This document shows, piece by piece, positions 37,275-45,688 of a DNA stretch of 64,000 bases (position 1 is the first letter of the stretch; each line of letters begins with the position of its first letter). The notes beneath the pieces are model-generated. The model saw nothing but the letters and a program-made list of their open reading frames with translations, had not been told where the DNA came from and ran no database searches. The DNA is taken from NCBI GenBank assembly GCA_002420145.1, contig DIHL01000079.1, positions 1 through 64,000 of the forward strand. Reading direction: 5' to 3'. This DNA comes from Bacteroidetes bacterium UBA5697. GTDB taxonomy: Bacteria; Bacteroidota; Bacteroidia; B-17B0; Aurantibacillaceae. The translations under genes were made by a program, and so were the position numbers.

Positions 37275-37470
37275 GTCAAACTGAGAGCCTGCCTTGTCGG
37301 TAGACAGGTAGTCGAAGTGGATTTGAGAACTTGAAATATTTAAATAATAGCTTCTCTACTTCGCTCGAAGTGACATTTGGTTTGTCTGTTCGAGTAGCGA
37401 ACGGAGTGTAGCGTATCGAGAACGCTTCTCGATACATTCCTCCTTCCGTCGGAATTACTCGAAGTGACAT
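37275..37470. repeat. Composite cluster of dispersed palindromic repeats
   Basis: About 195 bases hold several elements back to back: GCCTGCCTTGTCGGTAGACAGG with flanking TCGAAGTGGA; CTTCGCTCGAAGTGACA; GTTCGAGTAGCGAAC; TATCGAGAACGCTTCTCGATA; and CCTTCCGTCGGAATTACTCG ending GAAGTGACATCG. The words TCGAAGTGACA and GTCGGTAGACAGG are common Bacteroidota intergenic repeats. The minus-strand frame across it (37276-37470) is made of repeat sequence, not a gene. Confidence 0.7.
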
Positions 37471-37550
37471 CGTCTTTTGAACTTCGACATTTTAACCCTT
37501 CGCCTGACATTACATTTGATAAAAATTTATTTAATTAATATAAGATCAAC

Positions 37551-37590
37551 AAAAAAGCCATACGTTAAATAACGGATGGCTTTCTATTTT
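37551..37590 (-). terminator. Rho-independent terminator for the ferredoxin gene
   Basis: On the minus strand the stem AAAGCCATCCGTT/AACGTATGGCTTT, with one bulge, is followed by a T-run. It lies just beyond the end of the ferredoxin gene. It may also stop transcription from the mutL run. Confidence 0.78.
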
Positions 37591-37604
37591 ATTTAAGTAA
37601 AGCA

Positions 37605-37955
37605 CTATAAATGCATACTGTCTTTTTTAGCTAAAAGTATCTCTTCTGTTTCTACATGATCATCATCTTTCACGCAGCAATCAACAGGGCAAACAGCTGC
37701 ACACTGGGGCTCGTCATGAAAACCAGCACATTCTGTACATTTATCTGTTGCGATGTAATACACATCCATACTATAAGGCGTTTGAGGAGCATTAGCATCT
37801 GCTGTTATTCCGGTGTTTTTGCCTGTAAACTCACCCTTTACTTTTGTTCCATCTGCATAGCGCCATTCAGCACCGCCTTCATATATCGCATTATTTGGAC
37901 ACTCTGGTTCACAAGCTCCACAATTAATGCATTCATCTGTAATTTTAATAGCCAT
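37605..37955 (-). CDS. 4Fe-4S dicluster ferredoxin
   Basis: This 116-residue protein has two cluster motifs: CINCGACEPECP (about 10-21) and CTECAGFHDEPQCAAVCP (about 73-90), the second with the insertion typical of 8Fe ferredoxins, and CCVKDD after it. Length and motif order fit the ferredoxin found in many Bacteroidota next to the acyl-CoA reductase gene. It is divergent from that gene (38012) with a 56-base shared upstream region holding its promoter box. It carries electrons for oxidoreductases; the partner is unknown. Confidence 0.93.
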   Translation of the reverse strand: MAIKITDECINCGACEPECPNNAIYEGGAEWRYADGTKVKGEFTGKNTGITADANAPQTPYSMDVYYIATDKCTECAGFHDEPQCAAVCPVDCCVKDDDHVETEEILLAKKDSMHL

Positions 37956-37991
37956 TTTTTCGTTAGTTTTGTGTTCTTAAATTTAAGACTG

Positions 37992-37999
37992 CAAATATA
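37992..37999 (-). promoter_or_regulatory. Bacteroidota -7 promoter box for the ferredoxin gene
   Basis: On the minus strand TATATTTG matches TAnnTTTG perfectly, 36 bases before the ferredoxin ATG. The divergent reductase gene starts 13 bases away on the other side. Confidence 0.6.
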
Positions 38000-38011
38000 A
38001 GATTAATTTTT

Positions 38012-39058
38012 ATGACCTTAAAACAACGAGAACAAGCTTTTGTTCAATTAGGACTGTTTATAAATCGACATTTTTCAAATCAATGGCTTCCTAAAGAGGA
38101 GCGATTTCATAACGATTTACTAAAATTAACCTCTATAGCGTTTTCTTATAACGGCTGGTTTACTCCCGAAAATGTTGCTCAAGCTCTGAAAGGCTTGGCG
38201 TTTATGTTAGAAGAAAAAAGTATAGCAGATTTTTCTAAAAATATTACTGAACCAAAAGATCCTAAAATCGTTGCTGTTATTATGGCTGGTAATATTCCCG
38301 CTGTTGGTTTTCATGACATGTTATGTGTTTTATTAGGAGGACATAATATATTAATCAAAGTATCTAGCGATGACCCTGCTTTTATTCCATTTTTAGCAGG
38401 TATGTTAATTTATTTCGAAAAAGACTTTGCTCCTAGAATTAATTTCTCTGAAGGCAAAATGATAAATTTTGATGCCGTTATAGCAACAGGAAGTGATAAT
38501 ACAGCAAAACATTTTGAATTCTACTTTGGAAAATACCCTAATATCATACGTAGGAACAGAAGTTCTATTGCTGTACTAAACGGTAAAGAAACTAAAGAAG
38601 AATTAACTCGTTTAGGAAAAGATATTTTTGATTATTATGGCTTAGGTTGCCGAAATGTGAGCAAAATATATGTACCAGAAGGTTATAAATTTGACGGACT
38701 ATTTGAAGCCGTTTACGATTTTAAATATGTATTAGATAACAAAAAGTATAATAATAACTACGAGTATAACAGAGCTATCTATTTATTAGACTTGATTCCG
38801 TTTTTAGACAATAACTTTTTAATGATTAAAGAGAGTTCTGATTTACATGCCCCTACTTCGGTACTTTTTTACGAAAATTACACTAATCAAGAGTCACTTG
38901 TTGAAAAGATAAATCCTTTACTGCCAAATTTGCAATGTATTGTGAGTAATTTTGAAATAAAGGGATTAAAAACGATTGCTTTAGGCTGCACTCAAGAACC
39001 AAGTATTTTTGATTTTGCAGATAATGTAAATACGTTAGATTTCTTAAACACAATTTAA
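38012..39058 (+). CDS. LuxC-like acyl-CoA/acyl-protein reductase
   Basis: This 348-residue protein matches the LuxC/aldehyde-dehydrogenase-superfamily reductase: VAVIMAGNIPAVGFHDMLCVLLGGH, then KVSSDDPAFIPFLA, the DAVIATGSDNTAKHFEFYFGKYP segment, and GLGCRNVSKIYVPEGY with the likely catalytic Cys. LuxC reduces fatty-acyl groups to aldehyde for luciferase; in Bacteroidota without lux genes this homologue is widespread and its true role is unresolved. It is divergent from ferredoxin, a conserved pairing that suggests electron or lipid metabolism. Confidence 0.88.
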   Translation: MTLKQREQAFVQLGLFINRHFSNQWLPKEERFHNDLLKLTSIAFSYNGWFTPENVAQALKGLAFMLEEKSIADFSKNITEPKDPKIVAVIMAGNIPAVGFHDMLCVLLGGHNILIKVSSDDPAFIPFLAGMLIYFEKDFAPRINFSEGKMINFDAVIATGSDNTAKHFEFYFGKYPNIIRRNRSSIAVLNGKETKEELTRLGKDIFDYYGLGCRNVSKIYVPEGYKFDGLFEAVYDFKYVLDNKKYNNNYEYNRAIYLLDLIPFLDNNFLMIKESSDLHAPTSVLFYENYTNQESLVEKINPLLPNLQCIVSNFEIKGLKTIALGCTQEPSIFDFADNVNTLDFLNTI

Positions 39059-39075
39059 AATTGTAAATTTATTTA

Positions 39076-39471
39076 GTGAATCAAGTTAAACACATATTTA
39101 TTGTTATTGGTCTTTTGGTTTGTATCAATCAAACAAAAGCACAAACAATTCCAACGTTTGATACAAATGATTCTATTTCCAATATTCTTTTGCCAAATGT
39201 TTTTACACCTAATTTCGATAGCATCAACGATGTGTTTAAACCCATTTTAGATGAAATAGTAGAAATGGATTTTAGTATTTTTAATCGTTACGGAAATTTA
39301 GTATTTGAAACATCTCGTGTTAATGGCTTTTGGGATGGAAGGACCACAAGCGGTGAACCTTGTAAAGATGGAGTTTACTTTTGCGTTTTAAATGCCACAG
39401 GTATTGACGGTAAAAAATACAAAGAGAAAACTTTTGTTCAAATATTCACAAATGGATTCTACAACAAGTAA
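39076..39471 (+). CDS. Minimal T9SS type B (gliding-motility C-terminal domain) protein
   Basis: This 131-residue protein starts at GTG with signal peptide KHIFIVIGLLVCINQTKAQ. After a 15-residue spacer comes, from about residue 37, a complete type B sorting domain: ILLPNVFTPNFDSINDVFKP, SIFNRYGNLVFETSRVNGFWDGRTTSGEPCKDGVYF. There is no cargo domain between signal and sorting domain. Type B domains normally form the end of large surface proteins with a PorP/SprF partner; none is adjacent here. The tail overlaps the start of the ABC ATPase gene by 20 bases. It may be a remnant, a cargo mimic, or a small surface protein. Confidence 0.85.
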   Translation: MNQVKHIFIVIGLLVCINQTKAQTIPTFDTNDSISNILLPNVFTPNFDSINDVFKPILDEIVEMDFSIFNRYGNLVFETSRVNGFWDGRTTSGEPCKDGVYFCVLNATGIDGKKYKEKTFVQIFTNGFYNK

Positions 39472-40456
39472 GAATATTTTATCCGTTAATAAAATAGCGT
39501 TTAATTATCCTAATTCTACCCAATTTAAAGCTATCAGTAATGTTTCTTTAACCGCTGAACCTGGAAATATTTTAGCCATTATTGGAAAAAGCGGAAGTGG
39601 AAAAACCACTTTACTAAAATGTATTTATGGTTTAGAAGATTTACATGAAGGGCAAATTACGATTGGTAATAAATTAGTTTTAGGTCCTGCTTACAACTTA
39701 ATTCCTGGCCATGCAGATATGCGTTTTGTGAGCCAGGATTTTTATGTTTTAGATAACCATACGGTTGAAGAAAACATCAAAGATAAGTTGATGGGTTATA
39801 CCGATGAGTATAAACAAAAACGTGCCAATCAATTATTGCGCTTGTTAGATTTAACGCCTTATAAAAGTTTAAAGGCAGTTACCTTGTCTTCTGGACAAAA
39901 ACAAAGAGTAGCAATTGCACGTTCATTAGCCGAGTTTCCTAAAGTATTATTATTGGATGAGCCTTTTAGTAATTTAGATTTACCATTACGAGATAAAATT
40001 TTCACCTACATACGCCAACAAATTAAAAAAGAAAATGCGGCGGTTATTTTAGTGACTCATCAACCCGAAGAAGCTTTGCGATATGCGGATGAAACAGCCG
40101 TAATGGAAAATGGTAAGTTAATACAGCATGACGAAACGTTTAAAGTTTACTATCAGCCAAAAACAAAAAACGTAGCTGCTTTAATGGGTCGTTATTTTAT
40201 TTTAGATCAAGAAGATTTGATTTCCACTAAAGTGAAGTTATCTAAAAACCAAACTTATATTCGTCCAAATCAATTACAAGTAGTTGATAGCAAAGCGCAA
40301 GCTCATATACAAGTAACGGTGACTAATGTGTTTTTTAATGGTTATGGTTACGAATATTTTGCCGAAACCAAACAAGGTAACTCTGTTTACTTTTATGCCA
40401 AAGACAATACTATTCAGATAGATGATGCGGTATATTTGAAAGTAAAATGGTATTAA
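39452..40456 (+). CDS. ABC transporter ATP-binding protein
   Basis: This 334-residue protein starts at MDSTTSKNIL, inside the end of the preceding gene; a longer frame from 39392 would add 20 residues lying wholly within that gene and is not preferred. Walker A GKSGSGKTT (about 45-53), ABC signature LSSGQKQRVAIARSL, Walker B VLLLDEPFSNLD and the H-loop VTHQPEEAL are intact. The last 95 residues carry a TOBE-like regulatory extension, as in the PotA/FbpC/ModC group of importers. No permease or binding protein is adjacent, so the substrate is unknown. Confidence 0.9.
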   Translation: MDSTTSKNILSVNKIAFNYPNSTQFKAISNVSLTAEPGNILAIIGKSGSGKTTLLKCIYGLEDLHEGQITIGNKLVLGPAYNLIPGHADMRFVSQDFYVLDNHTVEENIKDKLMGYTDEYKQKRANQLLRLLDLTPYKSLKAVTLSSGQKQRVAIARSLAEFPKVLLLDEPFSNLDLPLRDKIFTYIRQQIKKENAAVILVTHQPEEALRYADETAVMENGKLIQHDETFKVYYQPKTKNVAALMGRYFILDQEDLISTKVKLSKNQTYIRPNQLQVVDSKAQAHIQVTVTNVFFNGYGYEYFAETKQGNSVYFYAKDNTIQIDDAVYLKVKWY

Positions 40457-40513
40457 ACTATATTAACTTTTAGGTCTGGAATAAATGAATTACATTTAAG
40501 GTAATTAATTGCC

Positions 40514-40699
40514 ATGTCATATTCTAAAAAAATACATATCCACTCCAATTTAGACAAGGCTGCTGAAGCTCAAGCGGAGTATATAATTAACCAAGATCCA
40601 GTGGATAGAATTAGGGAAACAGTTCAATTAATTTTAAGAATTTATTCTACGAAAGAGAAAAAACCAAGAATTAATAAGATTTATTTTGATAAGGAATGA
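40514..40699 (+). CDS. Small protein paired with a nucleotidyltransferase
   Basis: This 61-residue protein, MSYSKKIHIHSNLDKAAEAQAE and onward, has a basic C-terminus (STKEKKPRINKIYF). No family was recognised. Its stop overlaps the start of the nucleotidyltransferase gene by four bases (ATGA), a sign of translational coupling. A small gene followed by a MNT-type nucleotidyltransferase is the layout of several toxin-antitoxin and abortive-infection modules, so an antitoxin or regulator role is possible (inference). Confidence 0.65.
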   Translation: MSYSKKIHIHSNLDKAAEAQAEYIINQDPVDRIRETVQLILRIYSTKEKKPRINKIYFDKE

Positions 40700-41175
40700 A
40701 TATTTTCACTGATAGCCACCAAGAATTATTAAAATCATTGATTAAACATCAAGTTAATTTTTTATTAATTGGTGGTTATGCTGTCATTTATTATGGATAC
40801 AAAAGAACCACAGGTGACATGGACTTATGGTTTGAACCATCTAACGAAAATAAATTAAAGTTGATTCCTGTATTAGAAGAATTTGAATTTGATAAAGATG
40901 GAATTAAACACATTTCTCAATTAGATTTCACAAAACATCTCGCTTTTCATTTTTGGGAAGAACCTGAACGAGTTGATTGCTTAACAAGGATTAGTAATGT
41001 TGATTTTAATGATGCCTTTAAGCAAAAAACTATCGCTGATATTGAAGGAATCTCTGTTCCTATTATTCAATATAAACATCTCATCATGTCAAAAATGACA
41101 ACAAATAGATTAAAAGACAAGGCTGATATTGAAGAACTACAGAAAATTGAAGATGCAAAAAAGAATACTAAATAA
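40696..41175 (+). CDS. Nucleotidyltransferase-superfamily protein (possible toxin-antitoxin component)
   Basis: This 159-residue protein carries the pol-beta-like signature LLIGGYAVIYYGYKRTTGD followed by MDLWFEP: the GG-x-A, the Gly-x-x-Arg-x-Thr and the Asp-x-Asp metal pair are all there. PIIQYKHLIMSKMTTNRLKDKADIEEL at the end matches the family's C-terminal helix. Such MNT/AbiEii-like proteins transfer nucleotides to RNA or proteins, often as antitoxin or toxin. It overlaps the 61-residue protein gene by four bases. Which of the two would be the toxin cannot be told from sequence; a domestic role is also possible. Confidence 0.78.
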   Translation: MNIFTDSHQELLKSLIKHQVNFLLIGGYAVIYYGYKRTTGDMDLWFEPSNENKLKLIPVLEEFEFDKDGIKHISQLDFTKHLAFHFWEEPERVDCLTRISNVDFNDAFKQKTIADIEGISVPIIQYKHLIMSKMTTNRLKDKADIEELQKIEDAKKNTK

Positions 41176-41190
41176 ATTATTGGTGGTAAC

Positions 41191-41667
41191 GTGAACATAA
41201 GCAAAATGAAAACAGTCGTTATAAAAGAAGGATTTAAAGCGCAAGCGTTCAATAGTATTACTGTATTTATACTGACTATTGTTTTCGTTTGGTTAATATT
41301 TAGTATTTGTATTAATTATTATCATAATTATTTATATGGTGCTATTGGAGGACTTGTCACTTTTATAATTTACAGGTTCGCAATGCTAAAAAAAATTTAC
41401 ATTAACGGCACTAAAATAATTCAAATAAAATTTTTCATGATTATAAAAAAAGAAATTATAATCTCTGAAATTAAGTCTATGTCAATAATAGATGAAAGGG
41501 GGTCAAGGCATTCATTTAATTATACTATTTTGATTTATGGTAAAGACATTTTTATGATTCATTTATCTAGTCTTAAAAATCTTAGAAATTTTATAGGTGC
41601 ATTAGAACCATTTAATGTCAAGATGGAAATAAACCCAGATATTGAAAAAACACTTAATCAAAATTAA
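41191..41667 (+). CDS. Small membrane protein, possibly PH-like
   Basis: This 158-residue protein starts at GTG, or more likely at the ATG 15 bases on (MKTVVIKEGF). Two hydrophobic segments lie at about 20-45 and 50-68; the remainder, ILIYGKDIFMIHLSSLKNLRNFIGAL, is beta-strand-like and resembles bacterial PH-like (bPH2) domains. It follows the nucleotidyltransferase after 15 bases and may be part of the same unit. The function is unknown and the assignment is tentative. Confidence 0.6.
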   Translation: MNISKMKTVVIKEGFKAQAFNSITVFILTIVFVWLIFSICINYYHNYLYGAIGGLVTFIIYRFAMLKKIYINGTKIIQIKFFMIIKKEIIISEIKSMSIIDERGSRHSFNYTILIYGKDIFMIHLSSLKNLRNFIGALEPFNVKMEINPDIEKTLNQN

Positions 41668-41737
41668 TCTTCAAAGTAAAACTAATAAATTTACCGTTCT
41701 TCTACTGTTACCAATAACACATTAAAAAATCAAAATA

Positions 41738-42298
41738 TTAAGATTTAATCACCCTATCCTTAATCTTTACTGCTGGATTACCTTGGTAAATACTCCAAGG
41801 TTCTAAACGCGCTGTGGCAACGCTGTTAACGGTTAATACCGCATGGCTTCCTACTTTTACTCCTGGGCAAACTACACATTGTGCGCCAATCCAAGCACCT
41901 TCTTCAATTGTAATGTTACCTACTATTAAATCAAAGGCTACTTTTTTGTAATGATGATTACCACATAACAACATGGCTCCTTGAGACACACAAGAATTAT
42001 CGTGTAATACCACTAAACCTAAATTATCAATCCATACACGCTCACCAATCCATACATGGTTACCGATACGTAAACGCCAAGGATATTTAATATTGACGAA
42101 TGGTTTAATCACCACTCCTTTACCAACTTTAGCACCAAATAAACGTAACAAGAAACGCTTAAATGACATAATTGGAAATGCTGAATTAAAAAATACGGCA
42201 TTTAATATATACCAAGATATACGTTTAACCGAACTACCGCCTTTTTTGTACCAGTCGTTATTAAACTTTGATAAATCTGTTTTTAATCTAACTTCCAT
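41738..42298 (-). CDS. Left-handed beta-helix acyltransferase (WcaF-like)
   Basis: This 186-residue protein starts at the ATG overlapping the upstream stop (TAATG). Its second half is a hexapeptide-repeat left-handed helix: IGNHVWIGERVWIDNLG, SCVSQGAMLLCGNHHYK, IEEGAWIGAQCVVCPGVKVGSHAVLTVNSV. The closest type is the WcaF/maltose-acetyltransferase-like group that acetylates sugars of surface polysaccharides. The N-terminal 50 residues, KRISWYILNAVFFNSAFPIMSFKRFLLRLFGAKVGKG, match the usual lead-in. A longer frame by eight codons would overlap the upstream gene more, so the short start is chosen. Confidence 0.88.
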   Translation of the reverse strand: MEVRLKTDLSKFNNDWYKKGGSSVKRISWYILNAVFFNSAFPIMSFKRFLLRLFGAKVGKGVVIKPFVNIKYPWRLRIGNHVWIGERVWIDNLGLVVLHDNSCVSQGAMLLCGNHHYKKVAFDLIVGNITIEEGAWIGAQCVVCPGVKVGSHAVLTVNSVATARLEPWSIYQGNPAVKIKDRVIKS

Positions 42299-42699
42299 TA
42301 ATGTAGTGTATCGCAATGACAATTTGGGTAACTACCTAATAATTTAATATCGTCAACAAATGAAACAGTGTCTTTGTCTTCAATCATAAATTCATAACGG
42401 GCATCTTTAGCATCCTTTGCTTGTAAATAATAAGTGCCGTAAGGTTTTTTATGAACGTCGCTTAAATCATAATTAACCTGATAGTTACGCATGTTCACCT
42501 GAAAACCTTTATCAATCATCACTAAACATTTTAATTTACAAGCTGCTTTATTTCCTAATTCTAAATGTTGATGTTGTAATTCCAACATTTTTAATTCATT
42601 TGGACTTGTACAGCCAGTTTTATTGATAATAAACAATAAAATAATACAACCAGGAATAAACCCGATTAAAAAAAGACGAAGACGTTGTTTGAAGTTCAT
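42298..42699 (-). CDS. DUF4258-like membrane-anchored protein
   Basis: This 133-residue protein has one N-terminal membrane helix (about 10-26, LFLIGFIPGCIILLFIINK). The rest, KCLVMIDKGFQVNMRNYQVNYDLSDV and KDARYEFMIEDKDTVSFVDDIKLLGSYPNCHCD, resembles the DUF4258-type proteins often found beside alanine dehydrogenase in Bacteroidota; the match is by context as much as by sequence. It lies between the dehydrogenase and acyltransferase genes and is translationally coupled to the latter. Confidence 0.65.
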   Translation of the reverse strand: MNFKQRLRLFLIGFIPGCIILLFIINKTGCTSPNELKMLELQHQHLELGNKAACKLKCLVMIDKGFQVNMRNYQVNYDLSDVHKKPYGTYYLQAKDAKDARYEFMIEDKDTVSFVDDIKLLGSYPNCHCDTLH

Positions 42700-42732
42700 T
42701 ATAAAAAATGTAAAAAATAAAAAATGACAGTA

Positions 42733-43950
42733 TTACATTGCCGCCATTAACAAATTAATATCCTTGTGAGGTAAGTTAAATGCCTCTCCTAAATACTGGT
42801 TAGTTAATATTCCATTATAGATATAAACACCATGTCTCACTCCTGCATCTTTTCTAACTAATCCATCAAAACCACCTTCATCTCCCATGTTCATTAAAAT
42901 TTGTTGGAAGATATTACTAAAGGCATATGAAGCTGTACGAGCTACACGAGATGGAATATTAGGCACACAGTAATGAATGACACCATGTTTGCGAAATACA
43001 GGTTTAGTATGGTTAGTCACCGATGATGTTTCAAACACTCCTCCTTGATCAATACTTACATCAATAATTACAGAACCTGTTTTCATTTCAGAAACCATAT
43101 TTTCGGAAACGATACAAGGTGTTCTTCCTTTTGATGCACGTAATGCGCCAATCGCTACATCAGCTGTTTTTAAATGTTTTTCTAATACTTTAGGAACAAT
43201 AACAGACGTGAAAATACGAGTACCTAATTGACTTTGTAAACGACGTAAACGAGAGGTTGAATTATCAAATACTTTTACGGTTGCACCCAATCCTAAAGCC
43301 GCTCTAGCAGCAAATTCTCCAACGGTTCCTGCTCCAATAATTACAACTTCGGTAGGAGAAATACCACTAATACCACCTAAGATTGACCCTACTCCATTAT
43401 TAGCATTACTCAATAATTCGGCAGCTACCAATATTGAAGTACCTCCTGCAATTTCTCCCATCGCACGGATAACAGGAAAAATACCTGCATCATCTGTTAT
43501 TAAATCAAAAGCGACACAATTTAATTTTTTAGCAACTAATTTTTTTAAAAAATCCTCTGGCTGAACCGTTAATTGAAGGGCCGAAAACAAAGTTTGTTTT
43601 GCTTTCATACTTTCAATTTCTTCTAAAGTAGGAGGCGCAATTTTTAAAATAATATCTGCTTTATAAACTTGATCAGCAGAATAAACTATCTCTGCTCCTG
43701 CTTCACTATAATCCGTATCTTCAAAATGAGCTGCAGAACCAGCTCCAGCCTCCACAACAATTTTGTGACCATTGTTTACTAATAAAGCAACAGCATCAGG
43801 AACCAAAGGAACACGATTTTCTTGAAAGGCCATTTCTTTAGGAATTCCAATATATAATTTACCTTTTTTACGAGCTACTTCAAGCATTTCTTCTTGAGGA
43901 GCGTAGCCACCTTTGGTTAATGAAAATAAAACATCTTTGGTCATTACCAT
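42733..43950 (-). CDS. ald: Alanine dehydrogenase / PNT-type NAD(P) dehydrogenase
   Basis: This 405-residue protein has the Ald/PntA N-terminal catalytic domain (IGIPKEMAFQENRVPLVPDAV, with the substrate-binding ENR and VPLVP region) and the NAD-binding domain (VVIIGAGTVGEFAARAALGLGATVKVFD). Such enzymes deaminate L-alanine to pyruvate with NAD. About 30 extra N-terminal residues exceed the usual 370. It lies in a minus-strand run from fabD with the outer-membrane protein gene just upstream (18 bases), and the DUF4258-like and acyltransferase genes downstream. Confidence 0.9.
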   Translation of the reverse strand: MVMTKDVLFSLTKGGYAPQEEMLEVARKKGKLYIGIPKEMAFQENRVPLVPDAVALLVNNGHKIVVEAGAGSAAHFEDTDYSEAGAEIVYSADQVYKADIILKIAPPTLEEIESMKAKQTLFSALQLTVQPEDFLKKLVAKKLNCVAFDLITDDAGIFPVIRAMGEIAGGTSILVAAELLSNANNGVGSILGGISGISPTEVVIIGAGTVGEFAARAALGLGATVKVFDNSTSRLRRLQSQLGTRIFTSVIVPKVLEKHLKTADVAIGALRASKGRTPCIVSENMVSEMKTGSVIIDVSIDQGGVFETSSVTNHTKPVFRKHGVIHYCVPNIPSRVARTASYAFSNIFQQILMNMGDEGGFDGLVRKDAGVRHGVYIYNGILTNQYLGEAFNLPHKDINLLMAAM

Positions 43951-43968
43951 ATTTAAAATTTTTATGTA

Positions 43969-44682
43969 TTAAAAATTACTACCGTGATATCTTGGAGCAT
44001 TACAATCATCTAATGCTTTTCTTGGTCTGTAAATAACTCCAACTCTTAATTCCCACATGCGTTGATTAAACGCTACCGATTGAACTACCATTTTTATAGC
44101 ATCTGGGTTATAATGAAGTTCTGTAAACAAATGCCATTTGCTATATGAAGCAAATTCAAAACCAACACCCACATCAGGCGTGATATTAATTTTTGGAACC
44201 GCGCCTGCAACGGCTCCATACGCTCCAATAGATCTTGATAAATTATATTCTAATCTTGCTCCTAACATTAAGTAAGGAATTCCTCTATAACCTTCGTTAC
44301 CAAATATTTTAACGAAATTATTCCACTGAATATTTTGAAAGGTATTTGGTGTAGCAGGTCCTCTATCTCCTGTCATTGGCGCTCCCATTGGACGCTCAAT
44401 ACCACCTTTTGTACAATACTCTAGTTCTGTTTGCCAACGGATGTGCTCGTATTTTAAAAATTCCCCCAATAATCCTACACTGAAAGAAATGAACTCAGCC
44501 GAACGATGAGACGGAGCTGGGTAAACATGTGTAAAGAAATCAGGGTCTTTAGGATTTAAGTTAGTATACTTATGACTAGTTGTGGTTGCACCAACAAATA
44601 ATCCTACTCCTCTAAAAAACTGCGCATTCATTTGAACTGTCAAATGAAATAAAGCAAAACAGATGATGATTTTTTTTATCAT
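43969..44682 (-). CDS. Putative outer-membrane beta-barrel protein
   Basis: This 237-residue protein has a signal peptide ending VQMNAQ (about 20) and then alternating hydrophobic strands ending in aromatic residues (FRGVGLFVGATTTSH, SFSVGLLGEFLKYEHIRWQTELEY, GYRGIPYLMLGARLEYNLS, WELRVGVIYRP). It is probably a porin-like barrel of the PorT type, but no motif proves that family. It is tightly packed between fabD (three bases) and ald, so it is cotranscribed. The function is unknown. Confidence 0.72.
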   Translation of the reverse strand: MIKKIIICFALFHLTVQMNAQFFRGVGLFVGATTTSHKYTNLNPKDPDFFTHVYPAPSHRSAEFISFSVGLLGEFLKYEHIRWQTELEYCTKGGIERPMGAPMTGDRGPATPNTFQNIQWNNFVKIFGNEGYRGIPYLMLGARLEYNLSRSIGAYGAVAGAVPKINITPDVGVGFEFASYSKWHLFTELHYNPDAIKMVVQSVAFNQRMWELRVGVIYRPRKALDDCNAPRYHGSNF

Positions 44683-44685
44683 AGC

Positions 44686-45573
44686 TTAAGCACTTATGGT
44701 TTCCATTGCTGGGTTTACTTTTTTAACTAAACCTTGTAATACTTTACCTGGTCCTACTTCTGTAAAATGAGTTGCTCCATCTGCAATCATTTGAGTAACT
44801 GTTTGAGTCCATTTTACTGGAGCTGTTAATTGTATATTTAAATTCTTTTTAATCTCCTCAGGATTTGAAACAGCCGAAGCTGTTACATTTTGGTAAACAG
44901 GACAAATTGGTTGATGAAACGTTGTGGCGTTGATTGCTGCTTCTAACTCTACACGAGCTGGTTCCATTAACGGCGAATGAAATGCACCACCTACAGGTAA
45001 TACCAAAGCACGTTTTGCACCAGCGGCCTTCATTTTTTCGCAAGCAATATTAATTCCTTCTATAGAACCTGAAATCACTAACTGACCAGGGCAATTATAA
45101 TTAGCTGCTACCACAACATGGCCGCTAGCTGTAATTTCTTTACAAATAGTTTCAATCACATCATCTGCTAAATTTAATACAGCAGCCATCGTTGATGGAT
45201 TAATTTCGCAAGCTTTTTGCATTGCCATCGCACGCTTAGAAACTAATGTTAAAGCACTCTCAAAACTTAATGTTTTATTGGCTACTAAAGCCGAGAACTC
45301 TCCTAAAGAATGCCCCGCAACCATATCTGGCACAAATGATTCTCCCATCGTTGCAGCCAAAATAACCGAATGCAAGAAGATGGCTGGTTGCGTTACTTTA
45401 GTTTGCTTTAATTCTTCGTCAGAACCTGTAAACATTGTATCAGTGATATTAAATCCTAAAATATCGTTGGCCTGATGAAACATTTTTTTTGCTAAATCTG
45501 AGTTATCATATAACTCTTTTCCCATTCCAGAAAATTGAGAACCTTGGCCTGGAAATACAAATGCTTTTTTCAT
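44686..45573 (-). CDS. fabD: Malonyl CoA-acyl carrier protein transacylase
   Basis: This 295-residue protein carries FPGQGSQFSGMGKELY, the catalytic nucleophile elbow GHSLGEFSALV (Ser of GHSLG, about residue 90), and GGAFHSPLM with the partner His. It loads malonyl groups onto acyl carrier protein, the first step of fatty-acid elongation. The length is typical. It begins the minus-strand run fabD, outer-membrane protein, ald, DUF4258-like, acyltransferase. Confidence 0.95.
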   Translation of the reverse strand: MKKAFVFPGQGSQFSGMGKELYDNSDLAKKMFHQANDILGFNITDTMFTGSDEELKQTKVTQPAIFLHSVILAATMGESFVPDMVAGHSLGEFSALVANKTLSFESALTLVSKRAMAMQKACEINPSTMAAVLNLADDVIETICKEITASGHVVVAANYNCPGQLVISGSIEGINIACEKMKAAGAKRALVLPVGGAFHSPLMEPARVELEAAINATTFHQPICPVYQNVTASAVSNPEEIKKNLNIQLTAPVKWTQTVTQMIADGATHFTEVGPGKVLQGLVKKVNPAMETISA

Positions 45574-45688
45574 ACTGTAAAACGTGCGTTTTTGTTAGTT
45601 TAGTTTAAAGTTTAAATATACAAAAAAACAGTGTAAAAAAAGAGGCCTTTTTGCAATTAGTAACTAACGATAAGGTGTTAATTGAAAT

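Noticed and set aside
37276..37470. Minus-strand open frame of 64 codons
   Set aside because: It consists of dispersed palindromic repeats.
39392..39451. Longer start for the ABC ATPase
   Set aside because: It lies wholly within the type B protein gene; the ATPase core begins after residue 20 of that frame.
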